Source: an uncultured Eubacteriales bacterium
GTDB lineage: Bacteria > Bacillota > Clostridia > Lachnospirales > Lachnospiraceae
Reading direction: 5' to 3'
Length of the DNA: 16,253 nucleotides
NCBI GenBank assembly: GCA_900549105.1
Contig: URND01000066.1
Location: 1 to 16,253, forward strand
The first letter of the stretch is position 1; each line of letters starts with the position of its first letter. The notes under the pieces are model-generated. The model worked only from the letters and a program-made list of their open reading frames with translations. It made no database searches and was not told where the DNA came from. The position numbers were made by a program, and so were the translations under genes. Positions 1 through 7,014 of this stretch are shown one piece after another.

Positions 1-363
1 ATTGCCTATGGCAAAAGCCGAATTCAGTTTGGTAAGCCGATTGTCAGCAATCAGGTGATTGCTTTTAAACTGGCAGATATGGAAATTCAGATTGAAACAG
101 CCCGGCAGATGGTGGCTCACGCCTGTACATTAATGGATATGGGACTGCCGTATGCTAAAGAATCTGCCATTGCCAAAGCTTATGGCGGAGATGCGGCCAT
201 GAAAGTGACGACAGAAGCGGTTCAGATTTTCGGCGGTTATGGCTACAGCCGTGAATATCCGATTGAAAAGTTGCTGAGAGATGCAAAAATCTTCCAGATA
301 GTTGAAGGAACCAATGAGATTCAGCGAGTGGTCATCGCGAATCATTTACTAAAAGAATATTAA
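1..363 (+). CDS. Acyl-CoA dehydrogenase, 3' part (gene continues from the right edge of the window)
   Basis: This is the C-terminal 120 codons of an acyl-CoA dehydrogenase, open from base 1 to the TAA at 361-363. It holds the end of the flavin-binding segment (FGKPIVSNQ), the family signature GGYGYSREYPIEKLLRD, and the catalytic-base motif VEGT near the C-terminus. Bases 1-55 are identical to 16199-16253, and the reading frame runs on exactly from the partial gene at 15422. Joined, the two parts give a 379-residue protein, the usual length for the family, with the presumed catalytic Glu at 361. A GTG at 55 is not a start: it has no ribosome binding site and the frame is open upstream. The enzyme should interconvert acyl-CoA and 2-enoyl-CoA with FAD and pass electrons to EtfAB. 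Its chain-length preference cannot be read here. Confidence 0.93.
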   Translation: MAYGKSRIQFGKPIVSNQVIAFKLADMEIQIETARQMVAHACTLMDMGLPYAKESAIAKAYGGDAAMKVTTEAVQIFGGYGYSREYPIEKLLRDAKIFQIVEGTNEIQRVVIANHLLKEY

Positions 364-368
364 AAAAC

Positions 369-420
369 AAAGGAAGCTACGGTGGAATACCTGTCAGGGT
401 ACTGCGCTGTAGCTTCCTTT
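369..420. terminator. Bidirectional intrinsic terminator between convergent acyl-CoA dehydrogenase genes
   Basis: A perfect 12-bp inverted repeat pairs 369-380 (AAAGGAAGCTAC) with 409-420 (GTAGCTTCCTTT). Wobble and Watson-Crick pairs extend the stem inward. An A-rich stretch lies on the left and T-rich sequence on the right, so the hairpin can terminate both the rightward gene ending at 363 and the leftward gene ending at 428. The 64-bp gap between these convergent genes holds nothing else. Confidence 0.85.
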
Positions 421-427
421 TCATCTG

Positions 428-1576
428 TTAAAAATACTGTTCCAGCGGAGAGTTGAACAAGGCGGAGGAAATAGCCATTTTACATGCCTGAGTTGTGCCT
501 TCGGCGGAAGTCATCATATAAGAATCCCGCAGGCAGCGCTCGATTTCCGAACCTTTGCTCAAACCGTAGGCCCCATGAATTTCCTGGGACTTCTGGCATA
601 TTTTACGGCATATTTCATTGGCGATAATTTTTAAAGCGGATACTTCAACCGTATAGGAGTTTCCGTTTTCGGAGAGAGCAGCCGTATGATAAAGCATATT
701 TTTCAGCGCAGAAACGTAAGCATACATTTCTGAAATCGGGAAAGAAATTCCCTGGTTGGAAGAAAGCTTTCGGCCATAATAGGTCCTGCTTTCGGAAAAT
801 TCAATTGCCAGTTCCAAAGCGCGCTGAGAAATGCCGGTGGCCACGGCGGAAATACCAAGTCGTCCAAGATTCAAAGTTTCCTTCATCAGCGGATAGCCTT
901 CATTTTCGGTGCCGATAAGGCAGTTGGCCGGAATACGGCAGTCTTTAAAAAGTACTGTGCGCATAATGGAATTATTACAGCCAATCATTTTGCTCGGCTC
1001 GCGGAGGATAACGCCGGCATTGTTGCTGTCAATATAGAAGAAACTGATGCTGCGTTTCCGGGAAGTGGAGGCTGTCTGTGCGGTAATAAAATATCCGTCG
1101 GCAGCGCCGGCATTGGTTATCCAGCATTTTTTGCCGTTGATGATCCATGAGTCGCCATCCCGGACTGCTGTTGTAGAAATTCCGAGAGCGTCGGTTCCAC
1201 CGCTCTCTTCGCTGATGGCGTAGGCTAAAACTTTTTCTCCGGTGAGAGCCTGGGGCAGGGTTTCTGATTTTAAACTGTCGGAGGCTGCGGTTGAGAGCAG
1301 GGTGATTCCCTGAAAATGGGGGCAGAGTATAAGTCCCAGGGAACCGAGTCCGCGGGATATTTCTTCCAGAAACAGGATGCTCCGGGTGGTTTCCGTATGT
1401 GAACTTGTCTGGGAGAACAAGGTGTCCAGAAAACCGAGTTCGCCGCAGCGCTTAATTATCTGATAGGGAAATTTTGCAGATGTATCCAGTTTGTGAGCCA
1501 CAGGCTGTACTTCCTTTTCTACAAATTCCCGTACATTTCTTTTAAAGTCTATTTGTTCTTGCGTGAGAGTAAACAT
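428..1576 (-). CDS. Divergent acyl-CoA dehydrogenase paralogue, co-transcribed with the regulator
   Basis: This 382-residue protein has full acyl-CoA dehydrogenase length: an alpha-helical N-terminal domain, the beta-domain motif AISEESGGTD at about 120-129, an FAD-contact segment (YGRKLSSNQG), and AEGT near the C-terminus with the presumed catalytic Glu at 359. It departs from its two neighbours. The usual KMGIRGS loop reads KMIGCNNS, and the second signature reads HGAYGLSKGSEIERCLRD rather than GGYGYTREYP. The catalytic residues are kept, so it is probably active but on a different acyl-CoA, or with a sensing or side role. It lies 15 bp downstream of the regulator gene. Its AAAAGGAG ribosome binding site overlaps the regulator's stop codon, so the two are likely translationally coupled. 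FAD and ETF dependence is family knowledge; the substrate is unknown. Confidence 0.9.
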   Translation of the reverse strand: MFTLTQEQIDFKRNVREFVEKEVQPVAHKLDTSAKFPYQIIKRCGELGFLDTLFSQTSSHTETTRSILFLEEISRGLGSLGLILCPHFQGITLLSTAASDSLKSETLPQALTGEKVLAYAISEESGGTDALGISTTAVRDGDSWIINGKKCWITNAGAADGYFITAQTASTSRKRSISFFYIDSNNAGVILREPSKMIGCNNSIMRTVLFKDCRIPANCLIGTENEGYPLMKETLNLGRLGISAVATGISQRALELAIEFSESRTYYGRKLSSNQGISFPISEMYAYVSALKNMLYHTAALSENGNSYTVEVSALKIIANEICRKICQKSQEIHGAYGLSKGSEIERCLRDSYMMTSAEGTTQACKMAISSALFNSPLEQYF

Positions 1577-1591
1577 GAGGATTTCTCCTTT

Positions 1592-2899
1592 TTATTTTAA
1601 ATTATAGTTTAATATACATTTCAGGCAACATTCATTTCCATCGTTCATTTCCACTTCCGCCGTGCATGTATTTTGCGGACGGGGCATGAGCGAAATTGAT
1701 AACTGCAAAGGAGCCGAAAATGAAAAGTTTTTAAATTTGTAAAAGGTGCCGTCGGTCAGCATGCACTGCTCCGGGTGGAATGTGTCCCGAACATATTCTT
1801 CGGCTGCTTTTAAGGTAATGGCCATACTGTCCTGGGAGACGGTTCTTTTACTTTTTGCATTGACGCCGGGCATGCGAATTGCCAGAGTACGTTTTTTCTG
1901 CCGCGTATCATCCAGCAAAATTTCAAGAGATATAAAATCACAGATATTTTCCGAACATCCCATGGAGTGATAAAACCTTAAAACATCATTTGCGGTGATA
2001 AGTCCTTTTAATTCGTCATTTTCAACGGTGAAAGCCAGCTCGGAATTCTCCGAAATCATTTTTTCCGCCAAATCATACATGGAAGTATCTTTTGATACGA
2101 TAAAGCGGGAACTGGCTTTGTCCGGGGTATACAAATTGGAGATGCGCTCCGTAGGAGCGGCATTCAGCGCAGAGGACGCATTCAGCAGACCGCAGATTTT
2201 CAGATTTTCATCAACAACCGCATATCGGTCATTCAGAGCAAAAATCGAATAATAAGTGCGGTACCAGTCGGAAACAATATCATTGTAATAAAGATATTGA
2301 GGCGGCCGCATCCAGTCGCTTACCCGGTTCATGGCAGTATCCGGTTTGTCCAGGTTTGGTATGCCGTGCAGTAAATAAAGAATATGATGACTGCTTTGGA
2401 GAGAAGATAAAATACACAAATGATTTTGGGATGCGGTTGTCTGGATATTCTGATTGACACTGGCCCCTCCGGTGACAAGCAGGTGCAGCCCCAGGGAAAT
2501 TGCGGCGGCCTGAATATCCGGGCGGTCGCCGACAAGGCACAGTCTGGCGCCGGACGCGCCGGAAGCTTCCTTAAAGAGCTGTTCAGTACTTCCGTCGCCA
2601 ATAATAATCGAAGAGAGTGGCGTGTCATCTTCCTTTCCGGCGATTATTGAAAGGCCGAATTGGCGGATCAGTTTCTTTAAAGTTAAAGATTCATTTTGAA
2701 CAAAGGCCTCGTCTTTAATACGGATGGTTCCGGCTCTTGGGCGGGTTCGGACCAGTTTCAGCTCTTCGGCTCTTTTTATCGCTTTATATGCGGTGCCTTC
2801 GCTGACAGCCAGAGTGTCGGCAATATTGCGTATCGAAATCTTGGTTCCCGGCTCCAGCTTTTTTATGTAGTTTAAAATATAATCCTGTTTTTTTGACAT
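1592..2899 (-). CDS. YtoI-like transcriptional regulator: winged HTH, DRTGG, CBS pair and hotdog domain
   Basis: This 435-residue protein has four parts. Residues 1-62 form a winged helix-turn-helix, with the recognition region around ISIRNIADTLAVSEGTAYKA at 21-40. Residues about 75-185 resemble a DRTGG domain, including VTGGASV at 142-148. Residues about 195-310 look like a CBS pair, ending in LKGLITANDVLRFY. Residues about 320-435 look like a hotdog/thioesterase-type fold. This order matches the Bacillus YtoI family. From family knowledge, CBS pairs bind adenine nucleotides, and hotdog folds can bind acyl-CoA, as the malonyl-CoA sensor FapR does. I infer a cytoplasmic regulator of the divergent catabolic operon that reads acyl-CoA and energy state. 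Its own promoter and an AAGGAG site precede the ATG at 2899. Domain edges were judged by eye, and the effector is unproven. Confidence 0.85.
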   Translation of the reverse strand: MSKKQDYILNYIKKLEPGTKISIRNIADTLAVSEGTAYKAIKRAEELKLVRTRPRAGTIRIKDEAFVQNESLTLKKLIRQFGLSIIAGKEDDTPLSSIIIGDGSTEQLFKEASGASGARLCLVGDRPDIQAAAISLGLHLLVTGGASVNQNIQTTASQNHLCILSSLQSSHHILYLLHGIPNLDKPDTAMNRVSDWMRPPQYLYYNDIVSDWYRTYYSIFALNDRYAVVDENLKICGLLNASSALNAAPTERISNLYTPDKASSRFIVSKDTSMYDLAEKMISENSELAFTVENDELKGLITANDVLRFYHSMGCSENICDFISLEILLDDTRQKKRTLAIRMPGVNAKSKRTVSQDSMAITLKAAEEYVRDTFHPEQCMLTDGTFYKFKNFSFSAPLQLSISLMPRPQNTCTAEVEMNDGNECCLKCILNYNLK

Positions 2900-2938
2900 A
2901 AAGATACTCCTTATAAATAGTACAGTGTTACAAAAATT

Positions 2939-2967
2939 ATTATACAGAATGTTAATGAAAATTACAA
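2939..2967 (-). promoter_or_regulatory. Sigma-A-like promoter for the regulator / acyl-CoA dehydrogenase transcript
   Basis: On the minus strand a -35 box TTGTAA (2967-2962, 4/6 matches) and a perfect -10 TATAAT (2944-2939) are separated by 17 bp. Transcription would start near 2932, leaving a leader of about 30 nt with an AAGGAG ribosome binding site before the ATG at 2899. Confidence 0.6.
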
Positions 2968-3084
2968 GATGAACAAATATAGCAGATTAGACAAAAATAA
3001 TACAGAAAATTTTAAATTATTATATAAAAATAAATTTAATGTTAAATAAATGACAAAAAACAGATTAAAAACGACAAGAAAATA

Positions 3085-3113
3085 TTGACGCACTTCAAAC
3101 AAACTACTATAAT
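3085..3113 (+). promoter_or_regulatory. Sigma-A-like promoter for the 12-kb operon
   Basis: A -35 box TTGACG (3085-3090, 5/6 matches) and a perfect -10 TATAAT (3108-3113) are 17 bp apart, close to the vegetative consensus. The predicted start is near 3120, giving a leader of about 130 nt before the crotonase ATG. A promoter this strong would need repression to be conditional, which fits the palindrome immediately downstream. Confidence 0.75.
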
Positions 3114-3130
3114 TTTAAATATAAAAAACA

Positions 3131-3142
3131 TATCGCGCGATA
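3131..3142. promoter_or_regulatory. Candidate operator: perfect palindrome TATCGCGCGATA
   Basis: This perfect 12-bp palindrome has a CGCGCG core inside otherwise A/T-rich DNA. It begins about 11 bp after the predicted transcription start of the operon, a position where a bound dimer would block transcription. The regulator encoded next door is the obvious candidate to bind it; that link is inferred. Confidence 0.5.
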
Positions 3143-3163
3143 ATGAAATAATAAAAACCGAAA

Positions 3164-3187
3164 ACTGATATATAAAAATATAACAGT
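3164..3187. promoter_or_regulatory. Imperfect inverted repeat in the operon leader
   Basis: ACTGATATA (3164-3172) and TATAACAGT (3179-3187) are complementary at 8 of 9 positions across a 6-bp spacer. The right-arm core TATAACAG recurs at 3214-3221, again preceded by AAAACTG. It could be a secondary operator site, but such repeats arise easily in A/T-rich DNA. Confidence 0.3.
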
Positions 3188-3251
3188 ATTCAACAGAAAC
3201 AAGAAAACTGCACTATAACAGATTGCAAAAAGAATTAAGGGGGTTCGTAAA

Positions 3252-4025
3252 ATGGCATTTAATTCGATTATTTATGAAACAAAAAATGGGATTGGCTACA
3301 TTACAATTAATCGGCCAAAGGCATTAAACGCTTTAAATGTCGAAGCCTTAACAGAGTTATCTGAAGCATTGGATATGATGGCGGAAGATGAAAATGCAAA
3401 GGTAATCATTATTACAGGGGCCGGCGGAAGAGCTTTTGTGGCCGGCGCAGATATTTCAGCAATGCAGATGATGACCGCAGAGGAAGCTTATGATTATGCT
3501 CGTTTGGGCCAGACAACTTACAACAAAATCCAGGATTTGCCAAAGATTGTTATTGCGGCTATTGACGGATTTGCTCTGGGCGGCGGATGTGAACTGGCTT
3601 TGGCCTGTGATATCCGTGTAGCTTCCGAAAAATCTCAGATTGGTATTCCTGAGGTTACTTTGGGAGTGTTCCCTGGATTTGCCGGTACACAGAGACTTCC
3701 AAGATTGGTTGGAACTGGCATGGCAAAGGAAATGCTTGCTACGGCACGTAAGATTCACGCAGCGGAAGCAAAAGAAATCGGCCTTGTGAACTATGTTGTT
3801 CCTGAAAATCCGGTGGCAAAGGCCGAAGAACTGGCAGCCCAGATTTGCAAGAACAGTATGTCAGCCATTGCATTAGGAAAGAGAGCAATGAATGAAGGTA
3901 TGGAAATGGAATTGAAAAAGGGTATTGAACATGAAGCAGCTCTTTTTGCAGTCGCATTTACAACTGAGGATCAGAGAGAAGGTATGACGGCTTTCCTTGA
4001 AAAGAGACCGGCAAACTTTAAATAA
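3252..4025 (+). CDS. crt: Crotonase / short-chain enoyl-CoA hydratase
   Basis: This 257-residue protein has the length and motifs of clostridial crotonase. The oxyanion-hole segment AFVAGADI lies at 61-68. GGGCELA gives catalytic Glu114, and IPEVTLGVFPGFAGTQRLPR gives Glu134. It should hydrate a trans-2-enoyl-CoA such as crotonyl-CoA to the (S)-3-hydroxyacyl-CoA, or the reverse, in the cytoplasm. It is the first gene of the operon. An AAGGGGG ribosome binding site (3237-3243) sits 8 bp before the ATG. Placed with thiolase, 3-hydroxyacyl-CoA dehydrogenase and Bcd/Etf functions, it links the enoyl-CoA made by the dehydratase to the beta-oxidation branch. The family call is firm; C4 preference is inferred from resemblance. 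Confidence 0.95.
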   Translation: MAFNSIIYETKNGIGYITINRPKALNALNVEALTELSEALDMMAEDENAKVIIITGAGGRAFVAGADISAMQMMTAEEAYDYARLGQTTYNKIQDLPKIVIAAIDGFALGGGCELALACDIRVASEKSQIGIPEVTLGVFPGFAGTQRLPRLVGTGMAKEMLATARKIHAAEAKEIGLVNYVVPENPVAKAEELAAQICKNSMSAIALGKRAMNEGMEMELKKGIEHEAALFAVAFTTEDQREGMTAFLEKRPANFK

Positions 4026-4059
4026 GAATTATAAATAAGATAAGAAAGGAAATGGAAAG

Positions 4060-4845
4060 ATGAAAATAGTTGTATGTGTAAAGCAGGTTCCGGATACAAC
4101 GGAAGTCCGTTTGGACCCTGTGACAAACACTTTGATCCGTGACGGCGTTCCGAGCATCATTAACCCGGATGATAAAGCGGGCATTGAAGCGGCCCTTCGG
4201 ATCAAGGAAGAGGTTGGCGGTACGGTGACTATCGTCTCCATGGGACCGCCGCAGGCAGATGTGGCCCTGAGAGAGGCTTTGGCCATGGGAGCCGACGATG
4301 CAATTCTGATCAGTGACCGGGCTTTTGGCGGAGCAGATACATGGGCAACATCGTCCACGATTGCAGCCGCACTGAAAAAACTGGATTATGACCTGATCAT
4401 CACCGGCCGCCAGGCCATCGACGGCGATACAGCCCAGGTCGGCCCGCAGATCGCGGAACACCTCGGGATCCCGCAGATCAGTTACGTTGAGGACATCAGG
4501 GTTGAGGGAGATACACTTCTTGTGAAACGTAAATTTGAAGACAGAAGCCACCTCCTTCGGGCAAAACTTCCTTGTCTTTTAACCTGTCTTTCCGAATTGA
4601 ACACATCCAGATACATGTCCATCGGAGGCATTTTCAGAGCTTATAAAAAGGATGTCAAAGTCTGGGGCCTTGAAGATATGAAGGATACGGTGGATATGGC
4701 GAACATCGGCCTTAAAGGTTCCCCGACACGGGTCCGCAAGTCCTTCACCAAACAGGCGAAGGGCGCCGGTGAAAAGATAAATGTGCCTGAAGATGAGGCA
4801 GTAGCTATTATCGTAAGCAAACTTGCTGAGAAGCATTTGATCTAA
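4060..4845 (+). CDS. etfB: Electron transfer flavoprotein beta subunit
   Basis: This 261-residue protein begins MKIVVCVKQVPDTTEVRLDP, typical of EtfB, and carries GRQAIDGDTAQVGP at 116-129 in the nucleotide-binding region. It pairs with EtfA, encoded immediately downstream, to carry electrons between NADH, ferredoxin and acyl-CoA dehydrogenases. Its overall look is that of the anaerobe ETFs that bifurcate electrons with Bcd or AcrC-type enzymes, and the adjacent dehydrogenase at 5865 supports that reading. Bifurcation is inferred, not shown. The gap from crt is 34 bp, with a GAAAGGA / GGAAAG-type site before the ATG. Confidence 0.95.
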   Translation: MKIVVCVKQVPDTTEVRLDPVTNTLIRDGVPSIINPDDKAGIEAALRIKEEVGGTVTIVSMGPPQADVALREALAMGADDAILISDRAFGGADTWATSSTIAAALKKLDYDLIITGRQAIDGDTAQVGPQIAEHLGIPQISYVEDIRVEGDTLLVKRKFEDRSHLLRAKLPCLLTCLSELNTSRYMSIGGIFRAYKKDVKVWGLEDMKDTVDMANIGLKGSPTRVRKSFTKQAKGAGEKINVPEDEAVAIIVSKLAEKHLI

Positions 4846-4851
4846 GGGAGG
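4846..4851 (+). promoter_or_regulatory. Ribosome binding site that sets the etfA start
   Basis: GGGAGG directly abuts an ATG at 4852 with no spacer, which is unworkable, but lies 9 bp before the ATG at 4861. The later ATG is therefore the probable start of etfA. Confidence 0.7.
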
Positions 4852-4860
4852 ATGAATTCG

Positions 4861-5862
4861 ATGAGCAAAAATGTCTATGTATTTGCAGAGCAGCGGGACG
4901 GAAACATCCAGAAGGTTGCTTATGAATTGGTTGGAAAGGCAAGAGAGCTTGCCGATACGTTAGATGAAAAAGTATATGCTGTTTTAGCCGGTATGGATAT
5001 GAAAGCTAAAGCCGGAAGCCTAATCAGCGCAGGGGCAGACGGCGTTATTCTTGTGCAGAATCCAATGCTTGCCGAATATACGACAGAGGCTTATGCCAAA
5101 GCGGTTGTTGCGGTGATTCAGGCAAAAGACCCGGAAATTTTCCTTATCGGCGCTACGGCCATTGGCCGTGACCTTGCACCGCGTGTATCTGCAAGAATAC
5201 ATACCGGTCTTACGGCAGACTGTACCGGTCTTGCGATCGATGAGAACAGCAAAAATCTGCTGATGACCCGTCCGGCCTTCGGCGGGAACATCATGGCGAC
5301 GATCGTCTGCGAAGAACACCGTCCTCAGATGGCGACGGTCCGACCGGGGGTTATGAAAGCACTGGCAGCCGATGAAGCACGGACAGGCGATATTGAAGAG
5401 TTTAGCGTAGAATTCAGCGCTGATGATATGCCTGTGGAATTAGTGGAAATCATCAAAGAAGAGAAGGCTCTGGCGGATATCACGGAAGCAAAAATTCTTA
5501 TATCCGGCGGCCGCGGCATGGGCGATAAAGAAACCTTTGACGGCATTTTAAACCCTCTGGCAGAGGCTCTCGGCGGCGCTGTTTCCGGTTCCCGCGCGAC
5601 AGTGGATGCGGGATGGATCGACCATGAATGCCAGGTAGGACAGACAGGAAAGACGGTCCGCCCGGACCTCTATCTGGCCTGCGGTATTTCCGGCGCAATT
5701 CAGCATGTGGCAGGCATGGAAGGCGCCGAATATATTGTGGCAATCAACAAAAATGACAGTGCACCGATTTTTGATGTAGCGGATTTGGGCGTTGTCGGCG
5801 ATGTTACATCTTTGCTTCCGAAGCTTACGGAAGCCATTAAACAGTACAAGGAGGATAAATAA
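4861..5862 (+). CDS. etfA: Electron transfer flavoprotein alpha subunit
   Basis: This 333-residue protein (336 from the upstream ATG at 4852) has an N-terminal adenine-nucleotide alpha-hydrolase-like domain. Its C-terminal FAD domain carries the family signature around residues 260-285, beginning GQTGKTVRPDLYLACGISGA. With EtfB it forms the soluble flavoprotein that delivers electrons to or from the acyl-CoA dehydrogenases encoded here. The gene starts 15 bp after etfB. Its own end contains the AAGGAGG ribosome binding site (5848-5854) for the next gene, so etfA and the dehydrogenase are tightly coupled. A single ETF pair serves three acyl-CoA dehydrogenases in this locus. Confidence 0.95.
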   Translation: MSKNVYVFAEQRDGNIQKVAYELVGKARELADTLDEKVYAVLAGMDMKAKAGSLISAGADGVILVQNPMLAEYTTEAYAKAVVAVIQAKDPEIFLIGATAIGRDLAPRVSARIHTGLTADCTGLAIDENSKNLLMTRPAFGGNIMATIVCEEHRPQMATVRPGVMKALAADEARTGDIEEFSVEFSADDMPVELVEIIKEEKALADITEAKILISGGRGMGDKETFDGILNPLAEALGGAVSGSRATVDAGWIDHECQVGQTGKTVRPDLYLACGISGAIQHVAGMEGAEYIVAINKNDSAPIFDVADLGVVGDVTSLLPKLTEAIKQYKEDK

Positions 5863-5864
5863 AA

Positions 5865-7004
5865 ATGTATGCTTTATTAAAACCTGAACACAGACTTGTA
5901 CGTCAATTGGCGAAAGAGTTTGCTGAGAATGAAGTAAAACCATTAGCCGCGGAATTGGATGAGGAGGAAAGATTTCCTGTAGAAACCATTCCAAAAATGT
6001 TCAAATACGGCTTTTTCGGAGCAGCCTATCCGGAAGCGGAAGGCGGCGAGGGCGGCGACAGCATGGCTTATGTCATTGCGCTTGAGGAAATCTCAAAAGT
6101 ATGTGCGACGACAGGCGTTATTTATTCGGTACAGGCCGGTCTTGGCATGGGACTTTTTGCAAAGTATGGGACGCCGGAGCAGAAGGAAAAATATCAGAAG
6201 GGAGCCTTTACGGACAAGCTGGTCTGCTTTGCGCTGACTGAGCCGGGCGTTGGGACTGACGCATCAAATGTACAGACAGTTGCCGTGAAAGACGGCGATG
6301 ATTATATCCTGAACGGAACAAAAATGTTTATTACGACAGCCGGACAGGCTGAATGGTACATCATTATTGCTGTGACGGACCGTTCAAAGGGAAACAATGG
6401 CATGACAGCCTTTATTGTTCCTAAGGATGCACCGGGATTTTCTGTTGGAAAGCATGAGAAGAAGATGGGTATCCGCGGTTCGGCAACCTGCGAACTGATT
6501 CTTAAAAATGTCCGTGTGAGCAAAAATGATATCCTTGGAAAAGAGGGACAGGGCTTAAAGATGGCGTTGGCCAGCCTGGATTCAGGCCGTATGGGTATCG
6601 CTACTCAGGCTTTGGGTATTGCTCAGGGAGCCATTGATGAAACAATTAAATACGTTAAAGAACGTAAACAGTTCGGAAAACGTATTTCCCAGTTCCAGAA
6701 TACCCAGTTTAAACTGGCGGAGCTTCAGACAAAGGTCGATGCGGGCCGTATGCTCGTATGGCGCTGCGCGATGCTGAAGGATGCGGGACTTCCATATGGT
6801 AAAGAAGCAGCCATGGCGAAGCTTTACAATTCGGATGTGGCCAACCTGGTTACCCGTGAATGTGTACAGCTTTCCGGCGGTTATGGGTATACGAGAGAAT
6901 ATCCGATGGAACGTATGATGCGCGATGCGAAGATTACGGAAATCTATGAAGGAACGTCGGAAGCTCAGAAGATGGTCATTTCCAGAGCCATCGGAGTGAA
7001 ATAG
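5865..7004 (+). CDS. bcd: Short-chain acyl-CoA dehydrogenase (butyryl-CoA / acryloyl-CoA reductase type)
   Basis: This 379-residue protein has all the family landmarks: ALTEPGVGTD at 123-132, KMGIRGSATCEL in the beta domain, the FAD segment RKQFGKRISQFQNTQFKLAE, GGYGYTREYPMERMMRD, and IYEGTSEAQ with catalytic Glu362. It begins 3 bp after etfA and uses a ribosome binding site inside that gene, which marks it as the primary EtfAB partner. In anaerobes such complexes reduce crotonyl-CoA to butyryl-CoA (Bcd), acryloyl-CoA to propionyl-CoA (AcrC), or other 2-enoyl-CoAs, often coupled to ferredoxin reduction. Which of these applies depends on the dehydratase substrate and cannot be decided from sequence by eye, so the symbol bcd is at family level. 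Confidence 0.93.
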   Translation: MYALLKPEHRLVRQLAKEFAENEVKPLAAELDEEERFPVETIPKMFKYGFFGAAYPEAEGGEGGDSMAYVIALEEISKVCATTGVIYSVQAGLGMGLFAKYGTPEQKEKYQKGAFTDKLVCFALTEPGVGTDASNVQTVAVKDGDDYILNGTKMFITTAGQAEWYIIIAVTDRSKGNNGMTAFIVPKDAPGFSVGKHEKKMGIRGSATCELILKNVRVSKNDILGKEGQGLKMALASLDSGRMGIATQALGIAQGAIDETIKYVKERKQFGKRISQFQNTQFKLAELQTKVDAGRMLVWRCAMLKDAGLPYGKEAAMAKLYNSDVANLVTRECVQLSGGYGYTREYPMERMMRDAKITEIYEGTSEAQKMVISRAIGVK

Positions 7005-7014
7005 GAGGGAAGGT

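Larger units (their letters stand above)
2900..3251. other. Divergent intergenic control region, strongly A/T-rich
   Basis: These 352 bp separate the leftward regulator gene from the rightward operon and hold no credible ORF. They contain a promoter in each direction, a G/C-core palindrome at 3131-3142 just after the expected operon start site, an imperfect inverted repeat at 3164-3187, and a leader of about 130 nt. I see no known riboswitch class. Confidence 0.8.

Noticed and set aside
55..363. A 102-residue ORF with a GTG start at 55
   Set aside because: The frame is open from base 1, there is no ribosome binding site before the GTG, and the protein is plainly the C-terminal end of the acyl-CoA dehydrogenase continuing from 16253.
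2900..3251. A replication origin in the A/T-rich divergent region
   Set aside because: There is no initiator gene, iteron array or DnaA-box cluster visible. The two promoters and the palindrome explain the region better.
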